64,000 nucleotides of DNA from Malaya genurostris (taxonomy: Eukaryota > Arthropoda > Insecta > Diptera > Culicidae). A model generated the notes under the pieces. That model ran no database searches, had not been told where the DNA came from, and worked only from the letters and a program-made list of their open reading frames with translations. Position 1 is the stretch's first letter; every line of letters starts with the position of its first letter. The position numbers were made by a program, and so were the translations under genes. Positions 1 to 11,185 of this stretch are shown one piece after another. The DNA lies in assembly GCF_030247185.1 (NCBI RefSeq), contig NC_080572.1, positions 125,862,405 to 125,926,404 on the forward strand. Direction: 5' to 3'.

Positions 1-19
1 TGTAACACACTTTACACTA

Positions 20-408
<389 letters not shown>

Positions 409-585
409 AAGGTATCATCTCACTGCTAGGGGGATAAAACACGTTTTTTTATATGAGAAAGGCAAAAATGATGTTTATACGTTATACACAACAAGAGATA
501 TTCACGATCGAAAATTCAACACTGGTTGACCGGTCTCCTAGAAATTCGAATGCATTTTTGTCATATTTTTGCACATTTTACCCTG

Positions 586-845
586 TTACTCCCAAGCCGA
601 AAGTTCGATCTGGATAATATTCAAAAACAGGCTATGGGACCAAGAGACTCTTCATTCTAATCTAAGATTATTAAACCCGGTTTATCCGTTTCTACGAAAT
701 GCTAGTGATTTCCGGTTTGAAGTACACGAACACTTTTTTCGATACTTCCGGAATTTGGAACGAAGATCCGATATACCCGAAACCAATTTATTTGGTCATC
801 AACTAACCAAATCTATCCTATTCAAGAATTATACGGCTATTTGAA
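586..845 (+). repeat. Diverged half-copy of the CA-bearing interspersed repeat
   Basis: It contains 'atgggaccaagagactcttc' followed by a decayed 'ctaatctaagatt' block, matching the head of the copy at 20-408, but it lacks the CA core and the tail. Confidence 0.45.
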
Positions 846-914
846 TGTATTTGATTGAATTTTCGTGTCATGTATAAAACACGTCCCTGAAAATCAATTT
901 TTGTTACCTATCAG

Positions 915-1298
915 TCTGTAATTCCGGAACCGAAAGTCGTATCCGGATTAAATTTGGTAGGGTTATGTGGAGTTGTAAGACCTTTCATTTCTACGCTAAT
1001 GAAAATTGGATTAGCAGTCTCTGAGAAAATAGATTGGGCGTTTTTAGTTCATTTTGCACATGGGACCATCTGATCTTTCTTTGTGAAAATTGGTTCAGCC
1101 ATCTCCGAGAAAATCAAGTGCACATTTTTGTAACATACGCACATATATACACACATACACACATACAAACACACACAGACATTTGCTCAGTTCGTCAAGC
1201 TGAGTCTAGTGGTAGATGACATTCGGCTCTCCGGGCCTCGGTTTAAAAGTCAGTTTTCACAGTGATTGCATAACCTCTCTATATGAAAATGGCAAAAT
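915..1298 (+). repeat. CA-bearing interspersed repeat, copy 2
   Basis: It has the same block order as copy 1: 'attccggaaccgaaagtcg', 'gacctttcatttc', 'ccatctccgagaaaatc', a short impure CA stretch at 1138-1180, 'gtggtagatgacattcggc', and 'gattgcataacctctctata'. It shows what the family looks like before CA expansion. Confidence 0.75.
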
Positions 1299-4029
1299 TG
1301 AGGTGTTGAAGAATTTTGATCTTACCGCTTTAGAGAATTAGAGATGATAATTTTTGTTAACACCTTAATACAGATTTTGCTACTACTTATTCTTCAATTT
1401 TCTCATCTACCTCACTGTTCTGGCAAACTTCAAACATCTAGTTGTATTGCAAACTTCAAACATTTGTATCAATTACCGAACCAACCATTGAAAACGGTTG
1501 ACTTTAAAATGTCTTCCGTCCAGACTATTGCTTTGGTCTGAGATTGGCCTTCATGGTAATCACGATACACATGACCAAATTAAGATAACACTCTTCACCT
1601 TCACCTCGACCCTCCATGATCCATCGCGTTCCTGAAAACACTGAAGGCAGCCGGTGAAATTCACAAATGACGAATGAGGGTTGGAGCTCTAAGATAGGTC
1701 CTTATTTACCGTGCAAACCGCAGAATTAATTATTGTTATTAATATTCAACGGGTACCGTGGTTGGACGAAATGGTGGGCTACATTTACCCTGCGATTTTC
1801 CGCAACATACTTGAGGTGTATGTTTGTTTTCACTGTGGTTATTCCTGGCTCAGCAATCAACATAGCCATACAAAACGACGAGCACACACTGATGTAGTAA
1901 TTTCGTAAATTCAAGTGACCAACAATTTAAAGTTGTGGAATAGGTTACTACTACTCTATGATGGACAATGTTACACTCCTGGCCAAGACAGATAAAATAA
2001 ATATTATCAAATATATTATCATACGCTTCACAAAACTCAAGATCCAAAAGAGAAAGATTTATCGGTTTGATTAGATGTTTACGATAGAGATGCCGAAACT
2101 TTAATAGCTTCAGGACTGTGCAAACCAATGGATGGATATCTTAAATCACGTTCAGTCAGAGTTTTTTTCTTCTTCGATTTTGCTCAGTAGTTAGGCTCAG
2201 ATATATCGAAATAGAATCAAACCAAGTTATAAATTTCCAAGTTTCCAATTCATTGCCTCCGGCTTGGAGAAAGTGCTGATAGAAGTTGTGTATATGTATG
2301 CTCGTTGAATCAGATTCTAGCCGGAAGATATTACTTTGAGAATGAAGCTTCTGTAGTCTGACAACATTCATAGGTTAATATTGTATAGAAGCTTGAATGT
2401 TACAGTTTAACTTTGTTTTAAATGGATTCATAGCCAGTGGCAACATAGGAGAAGATGTGATTATTTCTGCTCGAATCATAGCATTGAATTTGTAGCTAGT
2501 TTAAAATGCGCCAACAAGCTCAGAGAGTAAACGTGTATATACCATGAAAGTGGGTGAAATCAGTAGATACAGCACATAAAATGACACGACTTTGCCATTA
2601 TACTGAACCAGACACGACAGTTGTGTACAAAAATGCCTTTGTCACCAATCTGTACATGTTGCATACATCTCTGTTCCTGCTGCGACCAGATAAACCACTC
2701 ACATATATAATACACGTAAACATTTACTGGAATGGAAAGGTAATAAAACCAGCCAGAAAAGAAACTTCACTCGCAAAGTGTCAATCATATAAGCTATATT
2801 TCCCTTGAAAATACAGTATTAATTCACATAGCTGTATAATGACGACTCTCTCATACGCGTGCAATTACTATGCGATTGCTTTTAAAAACTTAGCATTGCC
2901 AAGCAAGTATTTTTGGGGCATCATTTAACAAGACCTTCTAATTGTAATATTTTGGAGAGACGTGGTTTTGTCGTGCTGTATTTGATTCAGGTCGACAAAA
3001 TTAAAAAAACCTCTGTGAATATGTAGTGGTGGTGGTGAACTCAATTCGTCCGCGTCCCTTATCACAGCCAATTAAGCTCATATGACATAGAAATCGATCA
3101 CAAGTTGATGGTTTTACCCATTATGCTAAGTCTGTCCTCTAAATATGGAGTTTAAAATGCGAGAAAACACACTTTATTTAGTCAGAGAAGAACTTAGCTC
3201 TACACCATAGACTAAATATTGCTTGATTGAGATGTAGTGGAAATTTATTTAAAATATAATGTAGACGCGTACGAGATGTTGGCACGGATGGCAGAACTCA
3301 CTCACAAGGCTAATTTTTATCTACACAGTTCGAAAAAATCTTGTGATTTTACATCTTATAATATGCACATAAATGGAGCGTCTTATTTCAGTCAAATTTA
3401 TATTCTAGAATATGTAAAATTATGTGATTTGAAAATTACATGACTTGAAATCGAATGAAATAAAAAATAAAAGATCGATAGAAACAGCGCGACTTGTACC
3501 GAGAAACATTAGCTTGCTAAGCACGGCAGTTATCGACTGAGCCATAGCAGCACATATCTGCTCGATGATTTATTGATGCATATAAATCCACATAGCGGCC
3601 AATGATATCCGAATGAAAATTACACTCGGAGCCTGTAAAATTCTGTGCGAATGGAATATTTAGTCTATTGATAAGTTAAGTTGTTATGAACTGTGTCGTT
3701 TGTAGAATTACGTCACCTGTAAAATTCAAAATTTATTTCTGTGTATTCATCAGCTCATCTCATGATTTAAGATGTAATCCGTAAAACGATGCTAACGATA
3801 AAACTCATCGCTGATCTATACAAACGCACTCACCTATACAGATCATCGCTGACACCAAATTGTGATGGTTCTCAGTTTTGATTTCATAGTACCTAACTCT
3901 CTTTCCGAGTTTTTGAAAGTAAGTACTGCGTTTGGCATCACCGTACCGTAATTTTCTCGCATCATTGGACTGGATCCACCATGGTCGAATTCAACCCCGT
4001 AAGGCTTTAAATGTGCTAAGTGATCCTCT
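1299..4029. other. Intergenic, no recognisable gene
   Basis: AT-rich sequence with only short chance reading frames. About 3670-3750 resembles 49825-49905 (a 'gaattacgtcacctgtaaa'-like block), so it is probably part of an unidentified interspersed repeat. I see nothing else supportable. Confidence 0.5.
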
Positions 4030-4904
4030 TTGAATAAATTGACCAAAAATTCTTCACTCCATCTCAGATCGCACTATTCGTATCTAAATCATCGCTATAA
4101 ACGATTGAATAAAACTCTCTACCAAGCACATCAACAGCGAATACAGAGTAGTTTTAGGACGAACCCAAAAAGCTTTTGGCACAACGTTAATGAACAGCGT
4201 AAAGAAACGAGATTCCCAACTCACATGTCACTCGATGGTGTTCAAGGAACATCATCACCTGTTATTTGTGATCTCTTCCACAAGCACTTCAGCAGTGTTT
4301 TCACTGACGAAGTTCTAACGGATGAACAGACCTCCGAAACGACCCGTAACGTTACTCTGCTTACTTCTATAGGTCCTCATTTCAATGTTTGGACGGCTGT
4401 AGTGAGCAAAGCATGTTTTAAGCTAAAGTCATCTTTCAGTGCGGGTCCAGGCGGCATTCCATCTGTTTAACTGAAAAAATGTTCTACCAGTCTGCTGGTT
4501 CCTTTATCGATACTATTTAATAACTCTTTAAGAGTAGGAATTTTCCCAGACTTATGAAAAAATTCATTCATCTTCTCAGTTTTTACAAAAGGACGCAAAA
4601 ACGCAATTCCCAATTACCGAGGAATAGCGGCTTTATGTGCGTTATGTATCTAAATTATTGTATTGGATTTTATCACGCATAATTGCTCGGTTGCGCAATT
4701 TATATATCCGAGAGTCTACACGGTTTTATGCCGAAACGATCTACATCTACAAATCTTATCATCTTATCATATACTTCGTTTATCATTCAATCTTTACAAG
4801 CACGACTACAAGTAGATGCCATACACACCGATTTCTCTGCGGCTTTTGACAAGATAAATCATCAGATTAACATACAGTTTCCAAACTTAGTAGACTTGAT
4901 TTCA
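4030..4904 (+). pseudogene. Non-LTR retrotransposon RT fragment (CR1/Jockey-group), 5' piece
   Basis: Translation gives the linker and finger region of a LINE polymerase: FRTNPKSFWHNVNEQRKETR, then a GPGGIP-like block, then stops. After frame changes it reads NYRGIA and finally HTDFSAAFDKINHQ, which corresponds to RT motif A with the D of the D-F-x-x-A-F-D signature. The reading breaks off at 4904, where another element is inserted, and resumes at 7040. Stops after about 4470 and frame changes show it is dead. The clade assignment (CR1/Jockey group) is inferred from wording only. Confidence 0.75.
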
Positions 4905-7038
4905 CGTAACCCCATGTACACTAAGACAATTGGCAGATGATGGCGTGGTTTCAGTTACTGGACCCAAAGCTATTGATCTGCATAAACCATTGCAAGATAC
5001 CTTAGATAACTTGTCCGATTGGGCTGTTCATCTTGGTATCGAATTCTCTGCGGAGAAAACAGAGTTAGTCGTCTTTTCAAGAAAGCATGATCCCGCGCAG
5101 CTTCAGCTCCATATGATGGGAAGAATGATCCAACAGGTTTTAACTTTTAAATACCTCGGGGTGTGGTTCGATTCCAAATGCACGTGGGGAGGACACATTA
5201 GGTTTCTGATAACAAAATGCCAACAAAGAGTAAATTTTCTTCGAACAATAACAGGATCTTGGTGGGGTGCTCATCCGGAAGATCTAATAAAATTGTATCA
5301 GACAACGATACTTTCAGTGATGGAATATGGATGCGTTTGCTTTCGTTCCGCTGCAAACTCTCATATTATCAAACTGGAGCGAATTCAGTATCGTTGTTTG
5401 CGAATTGCTTTAGGGTGCATGCATTCGACACATACAATGAGTCTTGAAGTTCTGGCGGGAGTTCTTCCATTAAAAGATCGATTTTGGGAGCTTTCATCAC
5501 GCCTGCTAATAAGATGTGAGGTGCTGAATCCCATGGTAATTAATAATTTCGAACGACTAGTCGAGCTTCGATCTCAAACAAAATTCATGACAGTATATTT
5601 TAACCATATGTCACAGGAAATCAACCCTTCAAGATATATTCCTATCCGTGTCAGCCTCCTAAATGTCCCTGACTCAACTTTATTTTTCGATACATCCATG
5701 CAGCGCGAAGTGCGTGGAATCCCGGATCATCTACGTTCGACGGAAATCCCAAAAATATTTTCAAGTAAGTTCAGGCATATTGACTCTGAGAAAATGTTTT
5801 ACACGGACGGATCGCGAATTGAAGAAGCGACAGGGTTTGGTATGTTCAACAATAATGTTTCGGCCTCATTTAGGCTTCAAGAACCTGCATCTGTTTATAT
5901 AGCAGAGCTAGCAGCAGTTCATTATAGTTTGAGTGTAATCGTCACATTAATTCCAAACCATTATTTCCTCTTCACAGATAGTCTGAGTGCAATTGAAGCC
6001 ATTCGCTCAAACATGACTGGCAAGACTGAACCGTTTTTCCTGGGCAAAATAAAACAGTGCCTGAACGACATATTGAACAATAATTATCTAATCACTATAG
6101 TCTGGGTCCCGGCTCATTGCTCCATTCCTGGCAATGAAAGAGCCGATATTTTAGCCAAACGTGGTGCTATTGAGGGTGAAATTTATGAGAGACCAATTGC
6201 TTTCAACGAATTCTATAGCTCGTCTCGCCAAAGAACACTTGCCAGCTGGCAAGCTTCTTGGGATAGAGATGATCTGGGTCGGTGGATGCACTCAATTATT
6301 CCGAAAATATCGACAAAGGCATGGTTCAGGGGACTGGATGTGAGTAGAGATTTCATTCGTGTGATGTCCAGACTCATATCCAATCACTACACGTTAGATG
6401 CACATCTCCTTCGAATTGGGCTCTCTGAGACTAATCATTGTGCTTGTGGCGAAGGTTATCGAGATATTGATCATGTCGTTTGGACATGCGTGGAGTATCG
6501 TGATGTCAGATCTCAACTAATAAATTCTTTGCGTACCCAAGGTAGACTATCCAATATCCCAGTTCGAGACATTCTTGCTTGTCGTGACCTTTCATACATG
6601 AAACTTATTTATCATTTCATAAAGAAAACTGGAGTTTCAATTTAATAAAGGCCCCTTTCAAGACTTAGTTCTGATCCCAACTGCGTCCATGAGTTCAACC
6701 AATAGCTAAAATAGAATAAAAATAATGTAATGATACAAACAAACTCGAAACAGTTTATGAAATTATTAACAAAATGTCTGAAAATAACAGCTTATTTTAT
6801 AATTTATAGAAGTTAATCGTTTGGTTCAAATAATATTTCCGAGTAGATTTCATAATTAATGACGAGTTACCTAAGATGATATTTAAGTAATAAGAGAATA
6901 TGTTTTAATAAATGCAAAACGTTGTGACTATGTTAGAATTAAATTAGGATAAGAATATTATGTAAAAGTGATGCTACGGCGAAGAAAAACTTATGTAAAC
7001 TGCCTTAAGAAATAAACGTATTTATGAAAAAAAAAAAA
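4905..7038 (+). mobile_element. 5'-truncated RNase H-bearing non-LTR retrotransposon (LOA/Lian-like), copy 1
   Basis: The insertion is flanked by a direct repeat of about 12-13 bp, 'gacttgatttca', at 4893-4904 and 7040-7051. It ends in an A run at 7027-7039 a few bases after an AATAAA-like signal. The body starts eight codons before the ADD catalytic motif of the reverse transcriptase, so it is a typical 5'-truncated LINE integration. It lies in the same orientation as the CR1/Jockey-group remnant it splits. Confidence 0.9.
4906..6645 (+). CDS. Partial RT C-terminus, RNase H and Cys/His tail of LOA/Lian-like ORF2
   Basis: About 579 codons are open from the truncation point to a TAA. Residues below are counted from the leucine before ADD. 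The RT palm motif LADDGVV is at the start, then the thumb with FKYLGVWFD (about 75) and ILSVMEYG (about 125). An RNase H domain follows with all four acidic positions: FYTDGS (about 291), AELAA (about 327), FTDSLSAI (about 350) and GNERAD (about 402). A C-terminal Cys/His motif, CACGEG with HVVWTC, sits near 507-523. This architecture is known for I, R1 and LOA-type non-LTR elements. The frame is intact but lacks the endonuclease and most of the RT, so it cannot act alone. There is no true start codon. Confidence 0.88.
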   Translation, partial: VTPCTLRQLADDGVVSVTGPKAIDLHKPLQDTLDNLSDWAVHLGIEFSAEKTELVVFSRKHDPAQLQLHMMGRMIQQVLTFKYLGVWFDSKCTWGGHIRFLITKCQQRVNFLRTITGSWWGAHPEDLIKLYQTTILSVMEYGCVCFRSAANSHIIKLERIQYRCLRIALGCMHSTHTMSLEVLAGVLPLKDRFWELSSRLLIRCEVLNPMVINNFERLVELRSQTKFMTVYFNHMSQEINPSRYIPIRVSLLNVPDSTLFFDTSMQREVRGIPDHLRSTEIPKIFSSKFRHIDSEKMFYTDGSRIEEATGFGMFNNNVSASFRLQEPASVYIAELAAVHYSLSVIVTLIPNHYFLFTDSLSAIEAIRSNMTGKTEPFFLGKIKQCLNDILNNNYLITIVWVPAHCSIPGNERADILAKRGAIEGEIYERPIAFNEFYSSSRQRTLASWQASWDRDDLGRWMHSIIPKISTKAWFRGLDVSRDFIRVMSRLISNHYTLDAHLLRIGLSETNHCACGEGYRDIDHVVWTCVEYRDVRSQLINSLRTQGRLSNIPVRDILACRDLSYMKLIYHFIKKTGVSI

Positions 7039-7039
7039 A

Positions 7040-7655
7040 GACTTGATTTCAATGTCTTTCCTGAGCTGGCTTAGCTCATACCTAACAGGGCGCAGAATGT
7101 CAGTTAAAATCGGTGACTGCTTTACATCACCATTTGCTGTCAGCTCCGGAGTTCCACAGGGTAGCCATCTAGGACCATTCATATTTTTGCTCTACTTAAA
7201 TGATTTGAATACTTTCCTAAAATGCAGGCAATTATTCTTTGCTGACGATTTCAAACTGTTCCATCCTATCAAAACTTCCAATGATGCTATATTCCTGTAG
7301 GCACAATTAGACATCTTTTCAAATTGGTGCAGAGTAAATAGAATGACTATCAACGCCTCGAAATGCTCAATTATGTCGTTCACATGAAAACACTCAGTAG
7401 TTAAATTCGACTACTCTATGTTACAAACCGTTCTTAAAAGAGAATTGTTCGTTAAAGACTTTTGAGTTATCCTGAATTGTAAAAAAAGAAAGCAGCATGT
7501 GGATTACATAATCAACAAAGCCTCTAAGTTACTTGGATTTATTTTTCGTGTTACGAGATATTTCGAGAATATATATATATTGATTAAAAACGCTATATTG
7601 TGCTCTGCTTCATTCTACACTGGTCAGTTACTAAACTCGTTCAGTGATGCTATTG
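7040..7655 (+). pseudogene. Non-LTR retrotransposon RT fragment, 3' piece of the split CR1/Jockey-group element
   Basis: This continues the reading interrupted at 4904: FLSWLSSYLTGRRMSVKIG, then SGVPQGSHLGP (RT motif B), FFADDFKLF (motif C with both catalytic aspartates), SNWCRVNRMTINASKC, and after a frame change INKASKLLGFIFRVTR. Internal stops occur after 7298 and 7385. It joins the left piece in the correct protein order, which confirms that both halves were one element before the nested insertion. The end near 7655 is a loss of similarity, not a defined terminus. Confidence 0.82.
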
Positions 7656-7662
7656 AAAGCAA

Positions 7663-9348
7663 TTAGCAGGTGAGCTGAAATCACTGATGATAAAGTACAA
7701 AAATGATGATTGGCAGCCTTGGATGTTGGTCAGGGGTGGTGGAACAGATTTCACCCAGTTATGGAGTTAAAAAGTGTAGCAGGCAAATTGGCGGGACTGA
7801 AGAGGGTTTATAATACAGGGAAGTGAAAAAAAACCTGTTTTAATCCACCTAGTGGTGTAATGATGCCTTTCTCATATCAATTATACACTGAAATGAAAAT
7901 CTTACTTATAATCATCAGATTTGTCATATGAATCGTATGCAGAATATTATTTATAAAGGTTATATGAAAACTTATAATCTTTATTTAAAGTGTACGTTAA
8001 ATCTAAATAGACGTTACCATAATGTAAGTTATATAAATATTCCATATAATGTATATTGAAATCCGATGAAACCTAACTCGTTACATAATTTATATTCATT
8101 GGATGTGTCTTATGAGTCGTACGAAGATGGTATTTCACAAAACAACAACTTATGACCTTTATGGAACTCTACATAAAATCTTAATGATGTTCAATAAATA
8201 TACAAGTTATGCGAAAAGTTGATAAAACTTAGCCAACATAATTTTAATATTCATTAAATTTTTCTATTAATTGCATGCTGATTATGTTTAATAAAAGTCA
8301 TGTGAAAACTTATAATTTTCATTGGAAGCGTACATCAAATCTGCAACAAGGAAGAAAACGAGACAGCTGAAGAAAATAACAAGAAATAATATTTTAACTT
8401 AGAAATATAATGGAGTTTGTTTTTACAAAAGAATAGTTGTGAATCGTACTATTTGAAGCTGAAGAAAGAGTTGTGTCCTCGATATTCATGGACTGCTCCA
8501 GACAGTTTTTTATTAAGTTCTGTTATTTGAAATCGCTGACAAGACAGCTCATTCAACTTCGTTCAAGGATATGCCCCTGAAATAAATATTCGGTACGTTC
8601 TATTACTCTGTTTGTCTAGTATGAGGATTTAAATTTTTCATTTATAGTTACTGGATCCCACGTGTTACGTTTGGTTTTGTCTATACACTACTGGTGACCG
8701 CTTTTCAGCACCGGACCACCAGTTCAGGGTCGATCCTGCAGCAACTTGGCCTATATGGAACGTAAGCCTGCATTTTGTACACAACCCGGAAAGTGGTACC
8801 GTACACTATATTCACTTGCAGCAAACTTATCGATACTAATGATTGATCCCTTTGTATCCACTTTGAACTTATCGATGAAGGAATTCTGAAGCGGATTGAT
8901 CCATTTGGATCGACTTCCACTAACTTTTTTTTGAAACGCACTGTCACATTGGTTTGTGACCCGCTGCTACGATCTTCACTCTTCCGGGCTGGTAATATAC
9001 TCGAAACCCCGCAATGGTTTTCCCGCGGGTTTTATAGGCTGGTTGTCCGGTTTCCATCGCATACCCACCGCCACCTTCCAAGCATGCCACCCCGCATTTT
9101 ATGCTGCGATGATGACGATGATGACGACGATGACAGTGTGTAGACAGATGACGGTTACAATATTTTGTCGTTTTATTATGGTTGGTGTCTTGAATTGTGT
9201 ATTTGAATTTTAGTACATGCAATTTTATATGTGTATTTGCTATTTTGTTTCCTTTTTACCGAAATAAACATAAGTTATTCAATAAATATGTATAAAGATA
9301 TATATGAATTGGCGAATGTGAATAAATCAACAATATAAATAAATAAAT
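7663..9348. other. Intergenic, weak internal repeats
   Basis: The block 'ccacctagtggtgtaatgat' followed by 'gcctttctcatat' at about 7846-7878 is a boundary motif that recurs, reversed, near 405-460, 47785 and 56250. Blocks such as 'gtgaaaacttataat' recur at about 7965 and 8300. A short impure GAT/GAC trinucleotide run lies at 9108-9136. I see no gene. Confidence 0.45.
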
Positions 9349-9661
9349 CAGTCGGTGTTGAACAGTCGTTCGCACCGCACGCATATAGCTCTTGGCTCCT
9401 GGAAATTTTTTCTGGCTACCTAGAGTTTCATTGATTCAAGGCTTCAGTCTTTTTCAAGGCTACCTGAATCACTAACAGTCTTTTTAAAGACTAACAATTA
9501 GTCAGCCTTTCTCAAGGCTATACAAAGAGTGATATTAGAGTGACTAAGTGATACAAAGAGTGATATTAGAGTGACTAAGAAATTAATCAGCCTTTTTTAA
9601 GGTTAGCTATTCAAAGAACTATTATTCAAACTTCAAAATTCAAAATTCCATTCATTCAAAA

Positions 9662-11185
9662 ATGCCTGCGTCCAACCGGAAAGGCAACAAGCCTAAGGCT
9701 AAAAATAATTCAATACGGAATAAATCACAATCCGTTATTCAAAATTTTTCTAATAACATTCAAGATCTTATAGAATCTGAATGTAAAAATAAAAGACAAC
9801 GGACGGATTTCCCTTCCGTTGATCCTATGCCGTCTAACAATATTTACGAGATTCTTCCTGAATCCGATTGTAGCGACATAGAAGAAAATTCTTCAACAAT
9901 TCCCAAAATGGACGCTTGTCGTTCTGGGAAGAAACATCAATCTATGCCACCTGTGACGGTGACGATTTTCGACTTCAAAGCATTCCGTACTGAGCTTTCT
10001 ACTTTTCTCCCGGAAGTAAAAGTCTCATTTCAAATCGGACGAAGAGGAGAATGTCGAGTCTTGGTTAATGGATTGGAAGATTACGAACGTCTTATTCGAT
10101 ATTTATCCGAGAAACTTCATAAATTTTATTCATATGATATAAAATCAGACAGACCCTTCAAGGCTGTCTTGAAAGGCTTATCAAATGATCAAAGTATTGA
10201 TGAAATTAAAAATGAACTAAAAGAATTGCTTGGTTTTGCCCCTTCCCAAGTAATACTTATGAAAAAAAGAGCGAATGGTACTTCTAAACCACGCTCTGGA
10301 ATTTCCCATGAACTTTACCTAATACACTTCAATCGAAGTGGTGTAAACAATTTGAAAACTTTAGAAAAAGTACGTTTCATTTCCCACATTAAAATTCATT
10401 GGGAACATTATAAACGGCATAATCGTATTGCAAACTTAACGCAATGTCGTCGTTGCCAAGGCTTCGGTCATGGAACCAAAAATTGTCATATGGGTATACG
10501 GTGTTTGAATTGTGGTAAATCGCATTCGAAAGACGTTTGTCCAATGAATGAAACCACTGATAAATTTTCATGTTCAAATTGCAATGGAAATCATAAATCC
10601 AATTATTTGAAATATCCTGTCAGGGAAAAAATTTTAAACGCTCGTTCGCTTAGACAACAAGTCAAATCAACGACCTTAAATTTACAGAATATTCTTGAAA
10701 ATCAAAAAACCGTTACAAATGCCACGCCTAATTCTTCTAAGGCACTGATTTCTTCGAATTTAAAACAAAAAACAGGTACGCCTGCCAATTCGTCTTCTAA
10801 CGAAAACAATTTATTGACAGGTAGATCGACCTCGTCATCATCTTCTTCTAATGTCAGTTATGCTGGTATATTAGGTAGAAAACTACCACCTATTTCTTCT
10901 AATGTAAATAATTCTAACGAAAACAATTTATTAATAGGTAGACCGGCCAAATCACCTTCTTCTAATGGCAGTCTACCTACCAATATTCCTTCAATGCCAT
11001 TCGCTTCTTTAAATGAAATCGATTTAGGCGATACAACTGAAAATAAAATGATCTACCTACAAGATCAACTTTTTCAAATGATCATCCAAATGAATTCGAC
11101 TTCATCACTTTTTGAAGCATTTCAAATCGGATGGAAATTTGCAAATAATATTATAATGAATTTAAAATTTAACAGTGATGTTTAA
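9662..11185 (+). CDS. Jockey-clade ORF1, gag-like nucleic-acid-binding protein
   Basis: An intact 507-codon frame from ATG. The N-terminus is basic and Ser/Asn-rich. The middle (about 100-260) matches the conserved region of Jockey ORF1 proteins, with FKAVLKGLS and ELYLIHF. Zinc knuckles follow near 262-320: CRRCQGFGHGTKNCH, CLNCGKSHSKDVC and CSNCNGNHKS. The third knuckle reads YLKYP where a C would be expected, so it may be damaged. The C-terminal third is low-complexity Ser/Asn with a repeated SSNENNLLTGR-like block. Proteins of this family bind the element RNA to form the transposition particle. The stop overlaps the ORF2 start by 8 nt (ATGTTTAA, 11178-11185). Confidence 0.87.
   Translation: MPASNRKGNKPKAKNNSIRNKSQSVIQNFSNNIQDLIESECKNKRQRTDFPSVDPMPSNNIYEILPESDCSDIEENSSTIPKMDACRSGKKHQSMPPVTVTIFDFKAFRTELSTFLPEVKVSFQIGRRGECRVLVNGLEDYERLIRYLSEKLHKFYSYDIKSDRPFKAVLKGLSNDQSIDEIKNELKELLGFAPSQVILMKKRANGTSKPRSGISHELYLIHFNRSGVNNLKTLEKVRFISHIKIHWEHYKRHNRIANLTQCRRCQGFGHGTKNCHMGIRCLNCGKSHSKDVCPMNETTDKFSCSNCNGNHKSNYLKYPVREKILNARSLRQQVKSTTLNLQNILENQKTVTNATPNSSKALISSNLKQKTGTPANSSSNENNLLTGRSTSSSSSSNVSYAGILGRKLPPISSNVNNSNENNLLIGRPAKSPSSNGSLPTNIPSMPFASLNEIDLGDTTENKMIYLQDQLFQMIIQMNSTSSLFEAFQIGWKFANNIIMNLKFNSDV

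Noticed and set aside
9108..9136. GAT/GAC trinucleotide run coding for poly-Asp
   Set aside because: Short impure simple repeat; flanking frame shows no domain.
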